In this document: piece after piece, positions 26,241 through 35,623 of the stretch | How positions within the stretch are numbered: position 1 is the stretch's first letter | How the letters are laid out: each line of letters begins with the position of its first letter | NCBI RefSeq assembly: GCF_030409945.1 | Contig: NZ_JAUFQV010000036.1 | Coordinates: forward strand, 154,143-218,142 | Direction of reading: 5' to 3' | Origin: Vibrio tapetis subsp. quintayensis | GTDB taxonomy: Bacteria > Pseudomonadota > Gammaproteobacteria > Enterobacterales > Vibrionaceae | DNA length: 64,000 bases | Notes under the pieces: generated by a model | The model's input: only the letters and a program-made list of their open reading frames with translations | Databases searched by the model: none | What the model was told of the DNA's origin: nothing | Program-made: the position numbers and the translations under genes

Positions 26241-27377
26241 TCACACCTCTGTTCGTGTCTTCACTTTCATCGAAACCCAAGCAATCACTCCCCAGAGTAG
26301 CGTCAGCAGCCACAGTTGGGTGACGAGCTCTTTTATCTGTGTAATGGATGCGCCCATTTGATTGATTTTTAAGAAGCTCATGATTGCTGGTGTACTTGGG
26401 ATCAAGTTACTGAGCAACACAATAGGGCTTGGAATGCTTTCTACTGGCCAAATAAATCCAGCGCTAAATATCAAAGGCATTGAGCTTAGCAAGACGAGTA
26501 GCGTCACCAGTTCCGTTCTTGGTACCCATCGGCCGACACAAACTCCAATTAAGCTCGCTGAAAACAAGAAGGGAACCAGAACAATAGCTAGATCAATTGG
26601 TGCGGCTAGACGATTGATTTCATACATCTCAAAGCTGTAACCGAAATAAAATAGGCTTAGCAACACGTAGAGCATACTAAAGCATCCGACTCGTACCGCC
26701 AGCAATTGAAAATTAGTGGCATCAGACCAATAACCTTTTCTATTTCGCTGAGAACAGGTAAGAATACCGACCCCCATCAATAGGGTTTGATGAAGTATGA
26801 TCACAAATACCGCAGGGACTACGTAGTCAACATAACCCATTTTCGGGTTAAACGTTGGTTTCAGATTTAAGTGAATAGGGGCGTGTTGCTCTGAGGCAAG
26901 TGCCATTGGTTCCCCCTCCATCACTAACTTAGCTACTTTAGCTTGTGCGCCTAACGTTCCACTGGCTTTGGCTAAACCCTCGACTACCGTGCCATATACT
27001 AAAAAGTAAGAGGCATCACCGGCATAGGCAAGTGTTGGGCTTTTACCCAGTAACAAATCTTTATAGAAATGCTCTGGAATAACCAAAATACCACTAGCCT
27101 GCTTGTTTAAAAACTGCTGTTTGGCTTGTTCTATTGTATGAGCACGCGTGGCAATTTTTACTTGTGGTGTGGCATCTACCATGCGTTCTAGCTGGTAACT
27201 GCTTTGGCTTTTGTCTAGGTTCACTACGGTGATTTCTTGCTCTTGCGCCACTTGGTGTGCGTATGGCAAAGGGTAGAGGAACGAATAAAATATGGTTCCT
27301 CCAAATACCGTGACCACAATAGCTGGATGGGTAAGAATCGCCATCAGCTCTTTCTTAATCAGTGTCCACCAGCTCAT
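26241..27377 (-). CDS. ABC-2 type exporter permease (YhhJ-like), second subunit
   Basis: A 378-residue protein with one N-terminal membrane helix (about 18-38), a periplasmic domain of about 130 residues opening with EITVVNLDKSQSSYQLERMVDATPQ, and five C-terminal helices ending with a KVKTRTEV tail. This is the ABC-2/YhhJ architecture. It overlaps the upstream permease gene by 4 bp and is the last gene of the exporter operon. It would pair with the next subunit to form the inner-membrane channel. No ATP-binding motif is present in it or in any neighbour, so the energy source is not encoded here. Confidence 0.88.
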   Translation of the reverse strand: MSWWTLIKKELMAILTHPAIVVTVFGGTIFYSFLYPLPYAHQVAQEQEITVVNLDKSQSSYQLERMVDATPQVKIATRAHTIEQAKQQFLNKQASGILVIPEHFYKDLLLGKSPTLAYAGDASYFLVYGTVVEGLAKASGTLGAQAKVAKLVMEGEPMALASEQHAPIHLNLKPTFNPKMGYVDYVVPAVFVIILHQTLLMGVGILTCSQRNRKGYWSDATNFQLLAVRVGCFSMLYVLLSLFYFGYSFEMYEINRLAAPIDLAIVLVPFLFSASLIGVCVGRWVPRTELVTLLVLLSSMPLIFSAGFIWPVESIPSPIVLLSNLIPSTPAIMSFLKINQMGASITQIKELVTQLWLLTLLWGVIAWVSMKVKTRTEV

Positions 27378-28543
27378 GCTATTACCTCTTTCGCCAAATG
27401 TTTCTTAACCAACACGATGACCAGTAAGGCTGGTAAAATAAAGCCGAGCATGGGTAGTTGAGTTGTTAAGGTTTGCACCACATTTGCACCATAACTGGCT
27501 TGGTAAACTTGCGCCTCAATATAGTGACTCACGGGAAGTAAGCTACGCCAAGCTTGCGCGAGTTGATTCATATCAGTTACCGGGAAAGTAATGCCCATAA
27601 AGGCAAAGCTCGGGGCGGTATAAGCACCAGCAAAGCTCATGGCTCGTGTAGCGTCCATCGTTAAGAAGAAGAATAGACTGCCCATGATCATACAGGCGAG
27701 AATCATTAATAGTTGGCAAATGATAACCAATAAGAAGCTGCCATTGAATGCCCAACCGATACCAACAAATAGCCAATACAACAGTGCCAGCCCATGTAAT
27801 GCAAATATGAGGCTATAAGGCGCTAGAGTTCGTACAAGGCGAGAAATCGGTGCGCTGCCTAACCAAGCTGATAGCGTTTGAGTTCTCAGTTGAGCCGCTA
27901 TGATCATGACCGTAGAAACTACGATGGCGATTTGCCATATGGCCGGTACAACGGCTGAAATAAGAAACTGACTGTAGCTGGTGTTACTGTTAAACAGTGG
28001 CGTTATTTGGCTTCGGATCGGTACAGCTTTACCTAACGCTTGAGTTGGTGTCGCGTTGCCTTTCGCCAGGATCTTACCTGCATCTAATTTGGCGTTAAAA
28101 GTTCCTTGAGCTTGCAATAAGGCGGAATTTACCAAGCGCCCAACAAGAATGTATTGGCTATTAAAAAATGCCGTTACTTGCGGTGGTTGCGCTAAGTACG
28201 CCAACTTACTGGTGTCTTTTGGGATCACTACATAAGCGTATATGTCGCCAGATTGCAGAGCCAGCTTGGCTTGATGAGTATCGGTATAGTGAGCCGATAC
28301 GGATAAGCTAGAAGTCGCATCATAGTGCTGAACCATCTGGCGTGACACTTGGGTATGATCCAAATCTACTACGCCGATAGGAATGTCTCTGGCGATGCTC
28401 GAAGAGAACACCCACCACAGGCTAACCATCAACAAGATAGGTAGCCATGTCAGTACAGACAGCAGCCACTTATCTTTTTTGACGATCTGCCACTGGTGCG
28501 CCAGAGAGGTCAGGTTTGGGTTATAAGTTTTCGATGACAACAC
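27374..28543 (-). CDS. ABC-2 type exporter permease, first subunit
   Basis: A 389-residue protein starting at GTG 28543, overlapping the HlyD gene by 23 bp and the next permease by 4 bp. The order is the same as in its partner: N-terminal helix (about 28-50), a periplasmic domain with IPIGVVDLDHTQVSRQMVQHYDATSS, then five or six helices including SFAGAYTAPSFAFMGITFPVTDMN. Pairs of such permeases occur in YbhFSR- and RbbA-type exporters, where a separate or fused ATPase drives them. Here neither exists locally. Confidence 0.88.
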   Translation of the reverse strand: MLSSKTYNPNLTSLAHQWQIVKKDKWLLSVLTWLPILLMVSLWWVFSSSIARDIPIGVVDLDHTQVSRQMVQHYDATSSLSVSAHYTDTHQAKLALQSGDIYAYVVIPKDTSKLAYLAQPPQVTAFFNSQYILVGRLVNSALLQAQGTFNAKLDAGKILAKGNATPTQALGKAVPIRSQITPLFNSNTSYSQFLISAVVPAIWQIAIVVSTVMIIAAQLRTQTLSAWLGSAPISRLVRTLAPYSLIFALHGLALLYWLFVGIGWAFNGSFLLVIICQLLMILACMIMGSLFFFLTMDATRAMSFAGAYTAPSFAFMGITFPVTDMNQLAQAWRSLLPVSHYIEAQVYQASYGANVVQTLTTQLPMLGFILPALLVIVLVKKHLAKEVIA

Positions 28544-29504
28544 TCATTCCCACTCGTAGGTTATCCATAGTAACGACAGGGCGCGCCTCTACTTCGAAAG
28601 TGCGCATATCAAACCCTTGGCTCGAATCGGTAGAGCGCCAAGTCGCGAAGTCACCCATCACGGCAACGTGGCTCACTTCAAGCATCACTTTCTCATCAAT
28701 AGCAGGGATAAAGACTTCGAACTGGTTGCCTTTTTCGAATTTACTTAGCTGGTCTTCACGGACGTTAAATACGGCCCATGCGTCTTGCATATCAAGAACG
28801 GTAACGACAGGGAAGCCTTGTGGTGCAAGCTCGCCACTGTTTAGTAACACCTGAGAGACTTCTCCATTAAACCAGCTTTGAATTCGAGTGTCAGCTGCGT
28901 AAGCTTCTACTTCTGCCACCGCACCGGCTGCCATGCGTGCTTTTTCAACCGCTGCACGTTTGGTTTCGTCACGAGCACCTTCTTGCGCCATTTGATACAT
29001 TTGGAATGCGGCGCTTTCGGTGTATTTGGCTGCTTGCCACTGTGTTTTGGCTTCATCACGTTTTTGCTCCGCGACGACCCCGTCTGAATAGAGGTTATTA
29101 ACACGCTGGTAGGTTTTTTCCATGAGATCAGAGGCCGCTTTTGCTTTCATCCACTGATCTTTTGATGCTTGAATTTGCTGAACGCGAGCGCCTTTTTCTG
29201 CTTGTTGAGCCATTGCTCCCGCGGCTTCTTGACCAGCCACGGCTTGTTCTAATTTCGCTTCAATCTCTGGGCTGTAGATGGTGAATACCATATCGCCTTT
29301 ACGAACCATATCGCCTTTACGTACAAGTACTTCATCAATACGGCCGGCAACTTTAGAAGAGACATTGTATTGTTGCGCTTCGATCTGACCTTGCAGACGA
29401 ATTGGCTGATCTTCATAAGCTGTTGCAAAGCTGTAGGCCAACCAGCCAACTAGTGCAAGAGTGGCAGTACCGGCAATGGCAGGTTTAAGTAGTTTGGTGT
29501 TCAT
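28521..29504 (-). CDS. HlyD-family periplasmic adaptor protein
   Basis: A 327-residue membrane-fusion protein with an N-terminal anchor (about 9-28, AGTATLALVGWLAYSFATAY), a lipoyl half-motif VSSKVAGRIDEVLVRKGDMVRKGD, a helical hairpin rich in Ala, Gln and Glu (about 80-200), the second lipoyl half, and a beta-barrel domain toward VRVGMSVVIENL. It bridges the inner-membrane permeases and the TolC-type outer-membrane channel. It overlaps the TolC gene by 4 bp upstream and the first permease by 23 bp downstream, so all four proteins are translationally coupled. Confidence 0.92.
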   Translation of the reverse strand: MNTKLLKPAIAGTATLALVGWLAYSFATAYEDQPIRLQGQIEAQQYNVSSKVAGRIDEVLVRKGDMVRKGDMVFTIYSPEIEAKLEQAVAGQEAAGAMAQQAEKGARVQQIQASKDQWMKAKAASDLMEKTYQRVNNLYSDGVVAEQKRDEAKTQWQAAKYTESAAFQMYQMAQEGARDETKRAAVEKARMAAGAVAEVEAYAADTRIQSWFNGEVSQVLLNSGELAPQGFPVVTVLDMQDAWAVFNVREDQLSKFEKGNQFEVFIPAIDEKVMLEVSHVAVMGDFATWRSTDSSQGFDMRTFEVEARPVVTMDNLRVGMSVVIENL

Positions 29505-30907
29505 GAGTTATCCTTCTGAGCGATTGCACTAGATTCGTATTGGCTGAATGTGTTCATTTCGTTGCTAAGTGCTAGCAACTTATTTAAAGCGATAAGGTAG
29601 TTGAATCGCGCGAGGTGTTGTTGCGTTTTGATGCTTGCTAAATACAGTTCTGCATCGACGACTTCTAACGAGTTTGAAAGACCTTGATTAAAGGCTCTGC
29701 TACGTAAATTTAGGTTCTCTTTTGCCAAACTTAAGCTCGATTCTAAGCCGTTTACTTCTTCCATCGACTGTTCAGCGGAAAGGTAGGTTTTTTCAACCAA
29801 AACTTCGAGGTTCTTCTCGGCTTGAATGCGAAGGTATTGCACTTGTCGAACGGCGCTATGTGCTGCTTGAGAACGGTCAGAGCGACCAGACGTATCAATT
29901 AAAGGCACGCTTACACCGATACCAACCATCCAGTCAGGTTTCATTTGGCTCGCTAAACTTTCGTGTTCGTAAACAGAGTAATCACCGTAAACAAATACTT
30001 CAGGTAAGTATTTTCCGTCTTCTGCTTTGACTAAATTGGTCGCTTGCTTCTTTTTGGCATCTAGAATGTCTAACCCTGGGTAGGTAGCTAGAGTTTGATC
30101 AACAAACGCCGATAGTGGAGGAAGCTTATGATTAATGAACAGCGCACTTTCTAGCTCGATGTCTTTTTGGTTGAGCATGCTGGCAAGCGCAGCAGAGGCA
30201 ATTTCCATGTCTCGGGCGGCTTTACGTGTGTCTACTCGAGCTTTATCCAAAGAGGCTTCGGCTTGTAGGCGTTCTACTTTGGCAATTTGGCCTTGTTTTT
30301 CAAGTTTGAGAGCAAAGTCTCGGTGTTGGGTGAGGCCTTTTTCTACCGCTTGACGAGTGACCAGCACTTCTTTGGTGAGCACAACACTGAAGTAGTATTT
30401 ACTTAAATCTTCAAATCGAGCTTGGCGTTCCATCGCGTATTCGCTACGGGCTTGATCAGCTTGGCCAGAGGCGATTTCTTGAGCTGCAGTGATGCGGCCG
30501 CCAGTAAATATCGGCCAGATGGCACGGATAGATGAAGAAAAGATATCTCGTTCCGTGACAGTTGTTTCGATACCTCCGATGAGGTTACCAATAGCCTGAT
30601 CAATAGCCGGAATACCACTACCAGATAAGCCTGTTGTAGCGTCTGCTAGTTGGTGACCATTCACCGTCACGTCTTTATCTAACACAGTGTAATTGGCGGA
30701 TAGCTTGATGCTCGGTAAGTTCAAACCGTCTTTAGATTGTTGTAAGTAGCGGTAGCGATCAACGTTGGCTTGTGATGCCGCAAGTGAATCGTTGTCATTT
30801 TGTACAATTTGCCATGCTTGTTCAAAAGCCAGCGGCTGCGCATTGGCTGCAGCAAAGGGAAGTGCAAGAACACTGCCGATTAGCCAAGAGGTCGTACGTT
30901 TCATCAT
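29501..30907 (-). CDS. TolC-family outer-membrane efflux protein
   Basis: ATG 30907 is used (468 residues), giving a signal peptide ending FAAANA with TTAGGCGG upstream; the frame extends to 30928. The protein shows two OEP repeats, each with long amphipathic helices, with LAFEQAWQIVQNDNDSLAASQANVDR near the start and TYLSAEQSMEEVNGLESSL in the second half. It is the outer-membrane duct of the exporter and the first gene of the leftward operon TolC-HlyD-ABC2-ABC2. A palindrome at 30934-30947 sits just upstream. The exported compound is unknown; drug or envelope-lipid efflux are options. Confidence 0.9.
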   Translation of the reverse strand: MMKRTTSWLIGSVLALPFAAANAQPLAFEQAWQIVQNDNDSLAASQANVDRYRYLQQSKDGLNLPSIKLSANYTVLDKDVTVNGHQLADATTGLSGSGIPAIDQAIGNLIGGIETTVTERDIFSSSIRAIWPIFTGGRITAAQEIASGQADQARSEYAMERQARFEDLSKYYFSVVLTKEVLVTRQAVEKGLTQHRDFALKLEKQGQIAKVERLQAEASLDKARVDTRKAARDMEIASAALASMLNQKDIELESALFINHKLPPLSAFVDQTLATYPGLDILDAKKKQATNLVKAEDGKYLPEVFVYGDYSVYEHESLASQMKPDWMVGIGVSVPLIDTSGRSDRSQAAHSAVRQVQYLRIQAEKNLEVLVEKTYLSAEQSMEEVNGLESSLSLAKENLNLRSRAFNQGLSNSLEVVDAELYLASIKTQQHLARFNYLIALNKLLALSNEMNTFSQYESSAIAQKDNS

Positions 30908-30933
30908 TGTCCGCCTAAGGAAGTACATTATCT

Positions 30934-30947
30934 AGAGTATATACTCT
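30934..30947. promoter_or_regulatory. Perfect palindrome ahead of the exporter operon
   Basis: AGAGTATATACTCT is a 14-bp perfect palindrome 27 bp upstream of the TolC start, with promoter-like AT-rich sequence around it. It is a good candidate operator for a dimeric repressor; no regulator gene of TetR or MarR type is seen nearby. Confidence 0.55.
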
Positions 30948-31125
30948 ATTTTAAAGGTCTAACATCTAATGTAAAGAGTAGAAAGTGTAAATCAAAGTTA
31001 CACATAACGGTAGCTTACTAAGTGTTCGATTAGCAATGATTAAAAAGCAATATCTGCCATAGTTAACAATATAAATGTAACGAGAATGTTATTGTTGGCT
31101 TTCCAATAGGTTAAGGAAAGACACA

Positions 31126-32727
31126 TTGAATTGGAATAGCTTAAGTTTCAGGCGAAGACTATTGATAATCATGACCTTTTCGGGGTTAATTGAGCTGCTC
31201 ATTTTATCTGGGGCGGGCTTTGCCTACATCAAACATTCTCAACAGCAAGAAATGGGGCAAAAGGCCCTAGGAATTGCACAATTTCTTGCTCAATCTCCAA
31301 CGGTTGTTTCTATGGTTGAACGCTCAGAAGCCGATAGGTTATCTGATCAGATAGCAAGGTTAACTCAATCAATAGGCGCGACGTTCATCGTGATAGGAGA
31401 CAGTCGCGGAGTGCGGCTTATTCACCCTTTGCCAGAACGAATTGGTTTGCCGATGAAAGGTGGAGACAACATCCGCGCGTTGGAAAAAGGGGAATCCTAC
31501 GTGTCTTTCGCCCATGGTTCATTGGGCAAATCTGTTAGAGGTAAAACCCCAATCTTCAATGCGAGTGGGCAGATCATCGGCGTGGTTTCTGTCGGCTATT
31601 TACTGGATAGTTTGCAAGATCGAATAGAGCCATTTTTGGCTTTTCTTATCGCCATGGCACTGTTTGTTGTTGTCGCAAATGGGTTCTTATCAAATTATGC
31701 TTCACGTCGTTTTCAAAAAGCGATATTAGGCTTTGAACCAGAAGAAATTGCTCGTTTGTATGTTGAGCTCGATATCACCATGAGCACCATTAAAGAGGGG
31801 GTTATCAGTATCGATAGCCACGGGTTCATTCGTTCTATCAACAAAAGTGCTTGTGAGATTTTGCAAGTTTCGCGAGACCAAGCCATTAACCAAGCGATGA
31901 AGTCCGTACTTCCAGACAGCGGCCTTACCGAAATTTTGACCACCAAAGAGGCCCAGCAAGATCTCGATATCTACCTTAACGGTCAGCATATTGTGGCAAA
32001 TAGGTATCCGATCATTGTCGAGGGGCAAGTAGTTGGAGCGGTATCGAGTTTTCGTCGCCGAGATGAAATCACAGAGTTAACCAAGCAGCTATCGCAAAGC
32101 CGTGAATACGCCGATATGTTGCGCTCTCAAACACATGAACATCGCAACAAACTCAATACGATCAGTGGGCTGGTGCAGTTGGGTGAAATAGAGGCGGTGC
32201 AACGCCTTATTGGTCAGGAAACCGATCACTATCAAAGCTTGATCGGTTTCATTCGAGAAATAGTAACCGACCCTTTAGTCGCGGGCTTGTTGTTGGGTAA
32301 AACAGAGCGAGCGAGAGAACTCGGATTAACACTTGAAATAGATGAAGACTCGCGGTTGATGTCGCTGCCGGAGGGCATGAGCGCCGACAACATAGTGACC
32401 ATTTTAGGTAACCTGATTGATAACGCTTTTGATGCCACTTTAAGTAATGAGAAACGCGAGACTAATAGCATAAGTGTCTCTATCGGTGATTATGGAACAG
32501 AAGTGGTACTTGAAGTAGAAGACCGAGGTTGTGGTTTACCCAAACACTTGTCTGTTGAGCAACTATTTACTAAGGGCATATCAAGTAAAAATTCGGTCGG
32601 AAGGGGCATGGGGCTGTACCTAGTTAACAAGCTCGTTAACTTAAATAATGGTCAACTAGAAATAGTAAATAACGCCTCTCAAGGAGCGAGAGTCGCGGTG
32701 TATTTACCCAAGGAAAAGCAGAAGTGA
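31126..32727 (+). CDS. Sensor histidine kinase, CitA/DcuS family
   Basis: Starts at TTG 31126 with AAGGAA 7 bases upstream, 533 residues. Two membrane helices (about 14-34 and 172-188) flank a periplasmic PAS/Cache-like sensor of about 135 residues. A cytoplasmic PAS (about 215-310, with TIKEGVISIDSHGFI) precedes the kinase, whose phosphoacceptor is probably His337 in THEHRNKLNTISGL, the box of the CitA/DcuS/DpiB class. ATP-binding motifs are NLIDNAFDAT, GCGLP and GRGMGLYLV. The class senses C4-dicarboxylates, citrate or related acids. It overlaps the response regulator gene by 4 bp, and the tctCBA genes lie downstream of it. Confidence 0.92.
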   Translation: MNWNSLSFRRRLLIIMTFSGLIELLILSGAGFAYIKHSQQQEMGQKALGIAQFLAQSPTVVSMVERSEADRLSDQIARLTQSIGATFIVIGDSRGVRLIHPLPERIGLPMKGGDNIRALEKGESYVSFAHGSLGKSVRGKTPIFNASGQIIGVVSVGYLLDSLQDRIEPFLAFLIAMALFVVVANGFLSNYASRRFQKAILGFEPEEIARLYVELDITMSTIKEGVISIDSHGFIRSINKSACEILQVSRDQAINQAMKSVLPDSGLTEILTTKEAQQDLDIYLNGQHIVANRYPIIVEGQVVGAVSSFRRRDEITELTKQLSQSREYADMLRSQTHEHRNKLNTISGLVQLGEIEAVQRLIGQETDHYQSLIGFIREIVTDPLVAGLLLGKTERARELGLTLEIDEDSRLMSLPEGMSADNIVTILGNLIDNAFDATLSNEKRETNSISVSIGDYGTEVVLEVEDRGCGLPKHLSVEQLFTKGISSKNSVGRGMGLYLVNKLVNLNNGQLEIVNNASQGARVAVYLPKEKQK

Positions 32728-33407
32728 CAGAATTAATTAGAGTCATGATCATAGAAGATGACCTAGCCATCGCAGAAGTACATCGTCGGTATTTGGCTCA
32801 GATAGGCGGCTACGAAGTGGTCGCAATTGCGACGAATCAAACGGAAGCCGAAATGCAGCTAGACATCCTAAAGCCTCAGTTGGTGATACTTGATGTTTAT
32901 CTGCCTGACGGTAATGGGTTAGAAATTTTGCGTCAGGTGCGTCAGCAGCAACAAGCGTGCGATGTTATTTTGGTTACCGCTGCCCGTGATGTAGACACCT
33001 TACAAGAAGCCATGCGCGGAGGCGTAGTCGATTATCTACTTAAGCCCGTTATGTTCCCAAGGCTAGAAGCCGCGCTAAAAAAATACCAGCAGCAACGACA
33101 TCAGTTAACAGGGACAAACGACTTAGATCAGCAGATTGTCGACAAAATGCTCCAAGCACAAAATGCCGATGATGCCTCAGCTCGATTACCTAAAGGGATA
33201 GACGGTGTAACGTTAGATAAAATACGTGAATTGTTTAAACATGAAGCTCAGTTAACCGCGGATGAATCTGGAAATCGGATTGGAGCAAGCAGAACAACGG
33301 CGAGACGGTACTTAGAATATCTCATTTCAACCGGCGAGCTTGAAGCCGACGTAGTGTACGGAACGGTAGGGAGACCAGAGCGAAGCTATAAAAAAGTAAT
33401 CCGTTGA
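32724..33407 (+). CDS. Response regulator, CitB/DcuR family
   Basis: GTG 32724 overlaps the kinase stop (GTGA). The 227-residue protein has a receiver domain with the acidic pair ED near residue 11, phosphoacceptor Asp57 in LVILDVYLPDGNG and Lys107 in DYLLKPV. A C-terminal helix-turn-helix, SRTTARRYLEYLISTGELEAD, typical of CitB-type regulators, follows. It is the DNA-binding partner of the kinase upstream. Likely targets are the two binding-protein genes that follow and the tct operon, by proximity and by family precedent; the tctC upstream region contains an 11-bp direct repeat. Confidence 0.93.
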   Translation: MTELIRVMIIEDDLAIAEVHRRYLAQIGGYEVVAIATNQTEAEMQLDILKPQLVILDVYLPDGNGLEILRQVRQQQQACDVILVTAARDVDTLQEAMRGGVVDYLLKPVMFPRLEAALKKYQQQRHQLTGTNDLDQQIVDKMLQAQNADDASARLPKGIDGVTLDKIRELFKHEAQLTADESGNRIGASRTTARRYLEYLISTGELEADVVYGTVGRPERSYKKVIR

Positions 33408-33472
33408 AAGTAGCGTCGTATGGAAAACTCTCGTCTACACTTATTGGATAGTAAGAGCATGAAGGAGTGAGT

Positions 33473-34435
33473 ATGTTCAAATGGTTACTGTTCGTCTGCA
33501 TGGCCGTTTTTGTTTCACACACTCAAGCAAAAAATGTGGTGTTCGTTCATAGTTATCATTTTGGTTACCCTTGGGTGAAAGATTATCGAATTGGATTTCT
33601 AGAGACAATAGATAAAATGGAAATCCATGAATTTCAGATGGATACCAAAAGACGAGACCCAAAAGAGTTTGAAGCGATTGCAGAGCAAGCTTGGTCTTTT
33701 GTAATAAAAAATTCACCGGATGTCGTGGTGGTATCAGATGACAATGCGCTTAAGTACCTTGGCCCTAGGTTGATAGAACAACGCATCCCATTTTTCTTTA
33801 TGGGAGTGAATGCCAACCCGCGTAATTATATTCCAATCACCGACACTGTTTCTGGCGTTTTGGAGCGGCCTTTAGTTCGTCGTTCTGTCTATATGATAGG
33901 CAAGGTATTGCCAAGCGCTAAGCGCATTAGGGTACTCATGGACTCAACCGTTACTTCTACGGCAATACTTGAAACCTCTTTTGGTAATAAGCTCAATCAG
34001 ACCGTGACGGGAATAGAGGTAGACACCCAGTTGGTAGAGAGCTGGGAGCAATGGCAACAGCTGATATTTGATGCCAAAAGTGAAGGTTATGATGCGGTTG
34101 TTGTTGCCAATTATGCCGGATTAAAAGACAAAGACGGTCGCCATTATCACATGGATCTTGTGAGTGAGTGGACGAGCCAAAATAGCGACCTTCCTTTATT
34201 TGCTTTTTGGGCATATTCCGTCGGTAAGAAAAAAGCCGTAGGTGGGTTGAGTATTAGCGCAACACAGCAAGGTATTGTGGCAGCGCAATTGGTTAATCAA
34301 TATTTTCAAGACCACACAATGCCTATGATCACGACTCCCGAGAAAGGGGCATTTGTATTCAGCCAGTCGGAACTTGACCGATGGAATTTGCATTTGCCTG
34401 CTGAAATTCACTCAAAAGCCAGGATGCTTGACTAA
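33473..34435 (+). CDS. Periplasmic ABC_sub_bind-type protein, copy 1
   Basis: ATG 33473 follows GAAGGAG by 6 bases (GTG 33467 is in frame). The 320-residue protein has a signal peptide ending HTQA and a two-lobed binding fold with FVHSYHFGYPWVKDYRIGFLE, VVVVSDDNALKYLG and FFMGVNANPRNY. This is the ABC-type substrate-binding family that also forms sensor domains of some histidine kinases. It is related along its length to the next gene product. No permease or ATPase gene accompanies either. It lies 65 bp after the response regulator gene, perhaps in the same transcript. Confidence 0.8.
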   Translation: MFKWLLFVCMAVFVSHTQAKNVVFVHSYHFGYPWVKDYRIGFLETIDKMEIHEFQMDTKRRDPKEFEAIAEQAWSFVIKNSPDVVVVSDDNALKYLGPRLIEQRIPFFFMGVNANPRNYIPITDTVSGVLERPLVRRSVYMIGKVLPSAKRIRVLMDSTVTSTAILETSFGNKLNQTVTGIEVDTQLVESWEQWQQLIFDAKSEGYDAVVVANYAGLKDKDGRHYHMDLVSEWTSQNSDLPLFAFWAYSVGKKKAVGGLSISATQQGIVAAQLVNQYFQDHTMPMITTPEKGAFVFSQSELDRWNLHLPAEIHSKARMLD

Positions 34436-34449
34436 CAGTAGGTAAAACT

Positions 34450-35451
34450 ATGGCATTGATGGGGAAAAAATATTTTAAGCTGCTGCTGACGCTGGGCATT
34501 GCGTTGACTTCAGCAAGTGCGCAAACTCAGTCAGAATCAGTTAAGTTGTCTTTCATACACAGCTATCATTTTGATTATCTTTGGGTGCAAGATTACCGAC
34601 GGGCTTTCTTAAAATATGTTGATGACTCTGTGGTTGTCGAAGAATTTGAGATGGATACCAAACGCAAGTTTAGCCAGCAAGACCTTCGCGCTGCGACAAA
34701 AAAGGCAAAACAGTTTTTTCGCGAAACGCAACCCAATTTGGTTGTTCTTGCAGATGACGCCGCCTTGCAACATGTAGGCGCTTACATTCAATCTTACGAC
34801 ATTCCTATTTTCTTCTCTGGTATTAATAACAACCCAAGAAACTACATTGATCTCAATAGTAGCGTAAGTGGGGTCCTAGAAAGGCCGTTACTGCTTCGTT
34901 CGGCAAGTTTGCTTGGTCATATTGTTCCTGGTCTTTCTAAAATAAAAGTACTAATGGACGCCTCTACATCGTCTAGAGCGATCCTTGAAACGTCATTTGC
35001 CAATAAGATGAATCAAACGATCACCGGAATTGAGCTTGGAGGCGTTATGCTGAATCGTTTTGATGAATGGCAACAAGAAGTATTAAGCGCGAAAAGCGAA
35101 GGTTATGATGCCATTATGCTGTTGGTTTATAGCCGCTTAGAAGGGGACGAAGGCACTTACCTCACCACAAAACAGGTAGATAGCTGGACGAGCCAACACA
35201 GTGAATTACCCGTGTTCGCGGGATGGGAATTTTCTATCGGAAAAGGCCGAGCCATTGGTGGCTTTAGCTTAAGTGGCTATGAGCAGGGTAAAGCACTGGC
35301 GGAACAAGTTAATTATTACCTAAAGAATAACGAAATGCCCACGGTAGTGACGCCTAAAAAAGGCGCGTACGTTTTTAGTGAATACGAGTTAGAACGATGG
35401 AATATTCGCCTGCCGAACAGCATTGACCGGCAGACCTTATATAAAAAATAA
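34450..35451 (+). CDS. Periplasmic ABC_sub_bind-type protein, copy 2
   Basis: A 333-residue paralogue of the preceding protein (ATG 34450, or ATG 34459), with a signal peptide ending ASAQ. It shares FIHSYHFDYLWVQDYR, EMDTKRKF, NNNPRNYI, SGVLERPL and the C-terminal KKGAYVFSEYELERWNI with copy 1. The conserved ERWN near the end and the acidic pocket residues are kept in both, while surface segments differ, which suggests different ligands. It follows 14 bp after copy 1 and ends in a terminator. A role as periplasmic co-sensor for the two-component system is an inference from context. Confidence 0.8.
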   Translation: MALMGKKYFKLLLTLGIALTSASAQTQSESVKLSFIHSYHFDYLWVQDYRRAFLKYVDDSVVVEEFEMDTKRKFSQQDLRAATKKAKQFFRETQPNLVVLADDAALQHVGAYIQSYDIPIFFSGINNNPRNYIDLNSSVSGVLERPLLLRSASLLGHIVPGLSKIKVLMDASTSSRAILETSFANKMNQTITGIELGGVMLNRFDEWQQEVLSAKSEGYDAIMLLVYSRLEGDEGTYLTTKQVDSWTSQHSELPVFAGWEFSIGKGRAIGGFSLSGYEQGKALAEQVNYYLKNNEMPTVVTPKKGAYVFSEYELERWNIRLPNSIDRQTLYKK

Positions 35452-35513
35452 CCTAGCGACCTATTACTTATAAAACAACGGTTACTTATAACAACGGCCT
35501 TACGCTAAGATAA

Positions 35514-35550
35514 AAAATGCGCCCATTAATTTAGGCGCATTTTCTCTTTT
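35514..35550 (+). terminator. Terminator after the two binding-protein genes
   Basis: AAAATGCGCC pairs with GGCGCATTTT over a 10-base loop, followed by a T-rich run. Confidence 0.85.
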
Positions 35551-35623
35551 ATGTCGCTTTCGGTTACCTGTAACAGCTTTCGTTTTGCATGTTAACTAGA
35601 TGAATAGCTCCACTTGACGAGAT

